Shown here piece after piece: positions 47,242-51,432 of a stretch of 51,432 bases of DNA. The DNA is from Holophagaceae bacterium (GTDB taxonomy: Bacteria; Acidobacteriota; Holophagae; Holophagales; Holophagaceae): the NCBI GenBank assembly GCA_025357545.1, contig JANXPB010000083.1:1-51432 (forward strand), read 5' to 3'. Made by a program: the position numbers and the translations under genes. The number at the start of each line of letters is the position of its first letter. Within the stretch, counting starts at the first letter, position 1. The notes below the pieces were generated by a model. It made no database searches and was not told where the DNA came from. It worked only from the letters and a program-made list of their open reading frames with translations.

Positions 47242-48514
47242 GCTCCCCCAACGCTCCTCGTTCATTTGGGGGAGGACCCCCGGCGTGCTACTGCTGGGGG
47301 CGCTGACTCTGGCTTGCGGCCGGAAGGCAGCGCCGCCCAAGGCCGATTCCGATCTGGCGCGGCTACCCCAGATCCTGGCGGAAGTGCGCCTGGTGGCCGT
47401 GGGCGACATCATGATGCACGGCGATGTGAAGAAGGCGGCGAGCCAGTCGCCGGACCAGCAGGAGTCTGGTTTTCCGAGCCTGTGGGCCGATGTGCTGCCT
47501 ATCCTCAAAGACGCCGATATAGCCTTTGGCAATCTGGAAACGCCTGTGGCCCCCCGCAGCGGAAGGCCCGGCGTGCCCTTCCAGTTCAATGCCCCGGAGA
47601 GTCTGCCCCAAGCGCTTAGGGCCAGCGGCTTCACGGTGCTCTCCACCGCCAACAACCATGCCTTCGACCAGGGTCCGGCGGGAGTGGCGGAGACCCTGGA
47701 TCGGTTAAAGGATGCGGGCCTGTTGGCAGTGGGCAGCGGCGAAACCCAGGCCGCCGCCGAGCAGTTTAAGATTATTGATATCAAGGGTATCAAGGTCGTT
47801 TTTTTGGGATTTACAGACATTTTCAACATCGACCTGAACCGTAAGGCCACGGAACCTTGGGTGCGGGCCCTGGACCTGGAACCCGCCAAGGCGGCTGTGA
47901 AGGCCGCCCGATCGAAGGCCGAGGTCGTGGTTGTGAGCCTCCATTGGGGCAACGAGTACCAGCACGAGCCGACACCGCGTCAGCGCGAGATCGCGAAGGC
48001 CCTAGTGGAAGCCGGGGCCGACCTCATCCTGGCGGCCCACCCGCACGTGCTCCAGCCCATCGAGAACCTGGAGGCCGGCGGCCGGAAAGCCCTGGTGGCT
48101 TTTTCCCTCGGGAACTTCATCGCCAACCAGGACCGTTTCTACCGGGCCGACCTATTCCCGGTGGCCGGGGGCGACAACCGGGACAGCGTGGCCCTCCGGG
48201 TGACCCTGTCGAAGGAAAAGGATTTAAGCGGAAACGTGGCGATAATGCTCAGAAAGGTGAGTTATGAGCCCCTTTGGACCGAGAACAATGCGCGGGAATT
48301 CCGGGCTGGTTCCAATCCGCGCCGGGAACTCCACATCCTCCGGGTGAATGCAGCCCTCGCGAAGGCTCGTCAGGACGTGGACCGCCTTTCGGCCTTGCCC
48401 GCTCCTGGACGCCAGCGTGCCCAAGTGCTGGAAGCCCAGGAGCGCTTCCGCACGCTGCTGCTGCGCAAGCGCCGCATCGCAGGTATCGTGGGGCCAGACG
48501 TGGAGGCGGAGTGA
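47234..48514 (+). CDS. CapA-family protein (poly-gamma-glutamate biosynthesis/metallophosphatase-like)
   Basis: VAVGDIMMHGDV, FGNLETPV, STANNHAFDQG, VSLHWGNEYQHEPTPRQREIAKALVEAGADLILAAHPHVLQPIE. Confidence 0.93.
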   Translation: MLELPQRSSFIWGRTPGVLLLGALTLACGRKAAPPKADSDLARLPQILAEVRLVAVGDIMMHGDVKKAASQSPDQQESGFPSLWADVLPILKDADIAFGNLETPVAPRSGRPGVPFQFNAPESLPQALRASGFTVLSTANNHAFDQGPAGVAETLDRLKDAGLLAVGSGETQAAAEQFKIIDIKGIKVVFLGFTDIFNIDLNRKATEPWVRALDLEPAKAAVKAARSKAEVVVVSLHWGNEYQHEPTPRQREIAKALVEAGADLILAAHPHVLQPIENLEAGGRKALVAFSLGNFIANQDRFYRADLFPVAGGDNRDSVALRVTLSKEKDLSGNVAIMLRKVSYEPLWTENNAREFRAGSNPRRELHILRVNAALAKARQDVDRLSALPAPGRQRAQVLEAQERFRTLLLRKRRIAGIVGPDVEAE

Positions 48515-50235
48515 CGGCTTGGACTGGGCTTGCCCGGAAGCACCGCCCCAGCTGGGCGGCCCCTTGCCTGGCCCTGCTCCTGGGTTGCGCCGGGGAGCAG
48601 GCCTCCTCGCCATTGGCGGTTCCGGATGTGGAGTTCAGTCTGGATGTCCAGTCCCTTCCGGTGGCACCGGGCACCGCCTGCACGTTCACCCTCAAGGCCC
48701 ATCCTCTGCTGGGGTTCAGGGGCCCGGTGGACCTCAGCGTGGAGGCCCCAGCCCCGGGCCTCGAAATCTCCGTGGCGCCGGCCCGCCTCGTGATCAACGC
48801 TGGGGACGTCGCCGCCACCATCCAGGTGAAGGTGCCCGAGTCGGCGACCGCCGGCGACCGCAGCCTCATCCTCCACCTCGTGGGCAGCTTTGGCCCGCGG
48901 GACCTGCCCTTCAAGGTGACGGTGCTGCCGGCGCGCCTGCTCCCGGTCTCCACCTTCCTGAACTACACCCCGGCGAACCTGGCCATCATGGCCTTCAAGG
49001 ATGGCGACCGGCCCTGGCGGCTGCTGAACGGGAATGGCGGCGAGTACAGCGCCGCGATCACCGATCCTGCCGGACGCTATGGCCTGGCCTACGGCTACAC
49101 CTGCACCATCGGCACCTTCCGCGCTTTCCAGATGAATTACATCTTCGAGACCCTGCAGGAATCCGGCTCGCTGGGGATCTACTTTATTTGCGATCCCCCG
49201 CCCGGCCCAGGTTCGACTTTGTATTCCCTCCAGGGCAGCCTCCACGGACCGGGCTCCGGTTACCTGGTGTCAAGCGCATCGGCCTTGCGCTTCGAGGGCG
49301 GCGCGGACAGCTACCTGTTGCAGGTGGTGAAAGGGAAAGGCGATCTGGCGGGCTGGACCTTCACGGATCCGGCCACGGAATTCCCCACCCGGTTCTTTCT
49401 AGACCGGGGGAGGGATGCCCAGGGCAACGCCCGGCGCGACGTGGATTTCAGCACCGAAGGCTTCGATCCGGGCCCGGCCCAAGCCATCACCTACGGGCCG
49501 GTGGGTGGGGCTGAAACCCTGCAGGGCACCGTGCGCTACTTCACCGCCGGCGGGCAATTCCTGGATTTGGCCAATGGCCTTGCGCCCCCGGCCTACGCGG
49601 CCTTTCCGTCCGACCGGAGCCAATCCGGCGACAGCTACGCCTATGCCTTTGGCGCCTTCGGGCCGAGCCACTCGGAGATCGTGTACGGCGGCAGCCAAGG
49701 CTTGCCAGGGGCCCTCGACGTGCGGTTTCCCAGCGTGGTGGAGCCCTACCAGGTGGCGTGGCTCAAAGACCCCTACCTGCGCCCGGCGATCACTTGGACT
49801 TCGGTCAGCCCTGAACCGCACCTGCAGCAGTTCGCGTTCAACCAGAGCTCCGGCCAGGAACAGGTCTACTGGTACCTCCTGTTCAGCGCGGGGTGGCTGG
49901 GTTCCGGTGCCCACCACCTGGACTTGCCGGACCTCAGCGGGTTGGCGGGGTGGGACGGCGCCTGGGCCTTCCGCCCCGGCAAATCAGTGACCGTGGACCA
50001 CGGGCAGTCCGGCGCGATGGGGACGAGTGCCGCCCAGGCCCAGGGGAGCACTCTGAGTCCGCTGCACCAACCGCTGCCGATGCTCTGGCGTCCAGCCCTC
50101 TCCAACCGCGGTCTGCGCCTTGAATCGGAAGAGGTTGGTGGCCAGCGGCACGGGGCCTTCCGGGTGGTGGGACTGCCGGCCACCAGGTCCCCGAATTCCT
50201 ATTCCGTCACCCGCCAGGTGCTGAGCACGCCCTGA
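48511..50235 (+). CDS. Secreted lipoprotein of unknown function
   Basis: GTG start overlapping the capA-like stop; lipobox CLALLLGCAG; Ig-like N-terminal region VAPGTACTFTLKAHPLLGFRGPVDLSVEAPAPGLEISVAPARLVINAGDVAATIQVKVPESA. Confidence 0.7.
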   Translation: MTAWTGLARKHRPSWAAPCLALLLGCAGEQASSPLAVPDVEFSLDVQSLPVAPGTACTFTLKAHPLLGFRGPVDLSVEAPAPGLEISVAPARLVINAGDVAATIQVKVPESATAGDRSLILHLVGSFGPRDLPFKVTVLPARLLPVSTFLNYTPANLAIMAFKDGDRPWRLLNGNGGEYSAAITDPAGRYGLAYGYTCTIGTFRAFQMNYIFETLQESGSLGIYFICDPPPGPGSTLYSLQGSLHGPGSGYLVSSASALRFEGGADSYLLQVVKGKGDLAGWTFTDPATEFPTRFFLDRGRDAQGNARRDVDFSTEGFDPGPAQAITYGPVGGAETLQGTVRYFTAGGQFLDLANGLAPPAYAAFPSDRSQSGDSYAYAFGAFGPSHSEIVYGGSQGLPGALDVRFPSVVEPYQVAWLKDPYLRPAITWTSVSPEPHLQQFAFNQSSGQEQVYWYLLFSAGWLGSGAHHLDLPDLSGLAGWDGAWAFRPGKSVTVDHGQSGAMGTSAAQAQGSTLSPLHQPLPMLWRPALSNRGLRLESEEVGGQRHGAFRVVGLPATRSPNSYSVTRQVLSTP

Positions 50236-50428
50236 TGCCGCGAACCGGTGGCTTGGGGTGCCCGTCCTAAATACATGTACCACCCACTCCCTTGCGGGCG
50301 CTACTTGGCCAGTGGCTTAGGGCCGTCGGAATAAGTCGCTTCATCATTTCTTGTTCCGAATAGAAGATGGGGCTCCGAGGGCGCGAAAGCAGGTTAGGCC
50401 TTTCATACCAAGTTGCATTCAATAAAAT

Positions 50429-51432
50429 GGCTCTTCAGGAAATCGTGTGGGTGATTTCGCGTCATTTTTAGAGTGCAGGCAGCATGCAGGTGAGGATCTT
50501 TAGCTGCAGATACTCCTCGTCACGGAGGCCGTATGCCCGGCGCTGGAGGACGCGGATTTTGTTGTTCAAGCCCTCGACGAATCCGAGCGATACCTTGTTT
50601 TCTGGTTTGCAGTAGGCCGCGATGCCGTCCCAATGCCGATCGATCATCGCCGCGAATTTCTCGTAGGGTTCAAGGCGCTGCCACTTCAGGCTGTTTCGCC
50701 AGTTCTCGAAAAAGCGCCGCGCCCAACCTTCGCGCTCGTAGTCCCATAGCTGGCCAAAAGACTCTTTCAGCAAGTAGGCGGTGTTCAGCCGCTTATTGGC
50801 TGCCAGCAAGGTTTTCAGCGCTTTCTTTCCCTCCAGAGAGAGGTTTTCGCGGTGCGATAGCAGCGTATACTTCTGGCCCTTGATGTAGCTGCGGTCCTTC
50901 CCGCTGAGCCGGGCGTACTCGGCCTTGCGTACCTTGTCGAGCGCCTCGCCAAGGTGGCGCATGATGTGGAATTTATCGAACAGGATCGCGGCCTGCGGGG
51001 CGCGCGCGGCGGTACGTTGCGAAACGGCTTCCACATATCCATGACCGCCAGCCGGATTCCCTTGGTCTTTTTCTCTCCCAGGAACTCGTAGAACTGCGCC
51101 AGGCTCGCCTCCGAGCGACCCTCGCCACCGAACCATATCGGACGGTGGCGGATCAGGTCGCTCACCACGATGCGATAGGTGTGGCCCTTGCGGATCGAGA
51201 TCTCGTCGATGCCGATGGCTTTGGGACCTGGTGTGCCAGCACGGGCCAGTTGCTCTCGCATGTACTGCTTTTCCAGCGTCTTGACCGTATCCCAATCAAG
51301 CTTGAGCTCGCTGGCAATATCCTTGATCGTCGCCTGACGACAGCGCCGCCCCACATAATGGGCAAAGCGTTTCGTATAGAACGGATTGTCCGCCAGGAAC
51401 TCCAGCCGCTCGGTTTTCACTTTGCCGCAGCT
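50429..51432 (-). mobile_element. ISL3-family insertion sequence, one end visible, other end off the window
   Basis: Candidate terminal repeat ggctcttcaggaaatcgtgtgggtgatt starting at 50429; transposase reads into this end; aataaaat (50421-50428) is a candidate 8-bp target duplication. Confidence 0.8.
50468..51432 (-). pseudogene. ISL3-family transposase, frameshifted near 51005-51020 and 5'-truncated by the window edge
   Basis: KAIGIDEISIRKGHTYRIVVSDLIRHRPIWFGGEGRSEASLAQFYEFLGEKKTKGIRLAVMDMWKPFRN, then next frame TAARAPQAAILFDKFHIMRHLGEALDKVRKAEY...CKPENKVSLGFVEGLNNKIRVLQRRAYGLRDEEYLQLKILTCMLPAL. Confidence 0.88.

Overview
High-GC bacterial window, consistent with a Holophagaceae/Acidobacteriota-like genome (taxonomy is inferred from overall feel and is not proven). 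Most of the window is ordinary chromosome. Metabolic genes: thiolase, uridine kinase-NUDIX-kbl, tdh, acetyl-CoA hydrolase/transferase-like protein, threonine dehydratase-like protein, YajQ, polyprenyl synthase, sucC-[small TM protein]-sucD, larE and larB. Regulators: WYL, AraC, LytS/LytTR two-component pair, Ser/Thr kinase, FHA. There is also a TonB receptor, a PilT-like ATPase and several secreted or lipoproteins. No rRNA, confident tRNA or CRISPR array was found. Between these genes are decayed or rearranged patches: (i) a 14-bp tandem duplication that alone explains the frameshift in a PQQ beta-propeller gene; (ii) a frameshifted LytS-type kinase and a multiply broken RibD_C/DHFR-family pseudogene close by; (iii) diverged duplicated 3' ends of tdh and possibly larB just downstream of the intact genes; (iv) an IS91-family remnant fused into an Hpt fragment, followed by a dienelactone-hydrolase tail; (v) an ISL3-family IS with visible terminus and frameshifted transposase at the right edge, and a possible IS end at the left edge. 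I did not find a convincing, complete, undescribed multi-gene system. The best novelty leads are the gene-tail duplications, the tandem-duplication frameshift, the multi-module SCP2 gene pair, the two-module PilT-like ATPase and the YHS-DJ-1/PfpI fusion. All family calls come from reading translated motifs; no database search was run.
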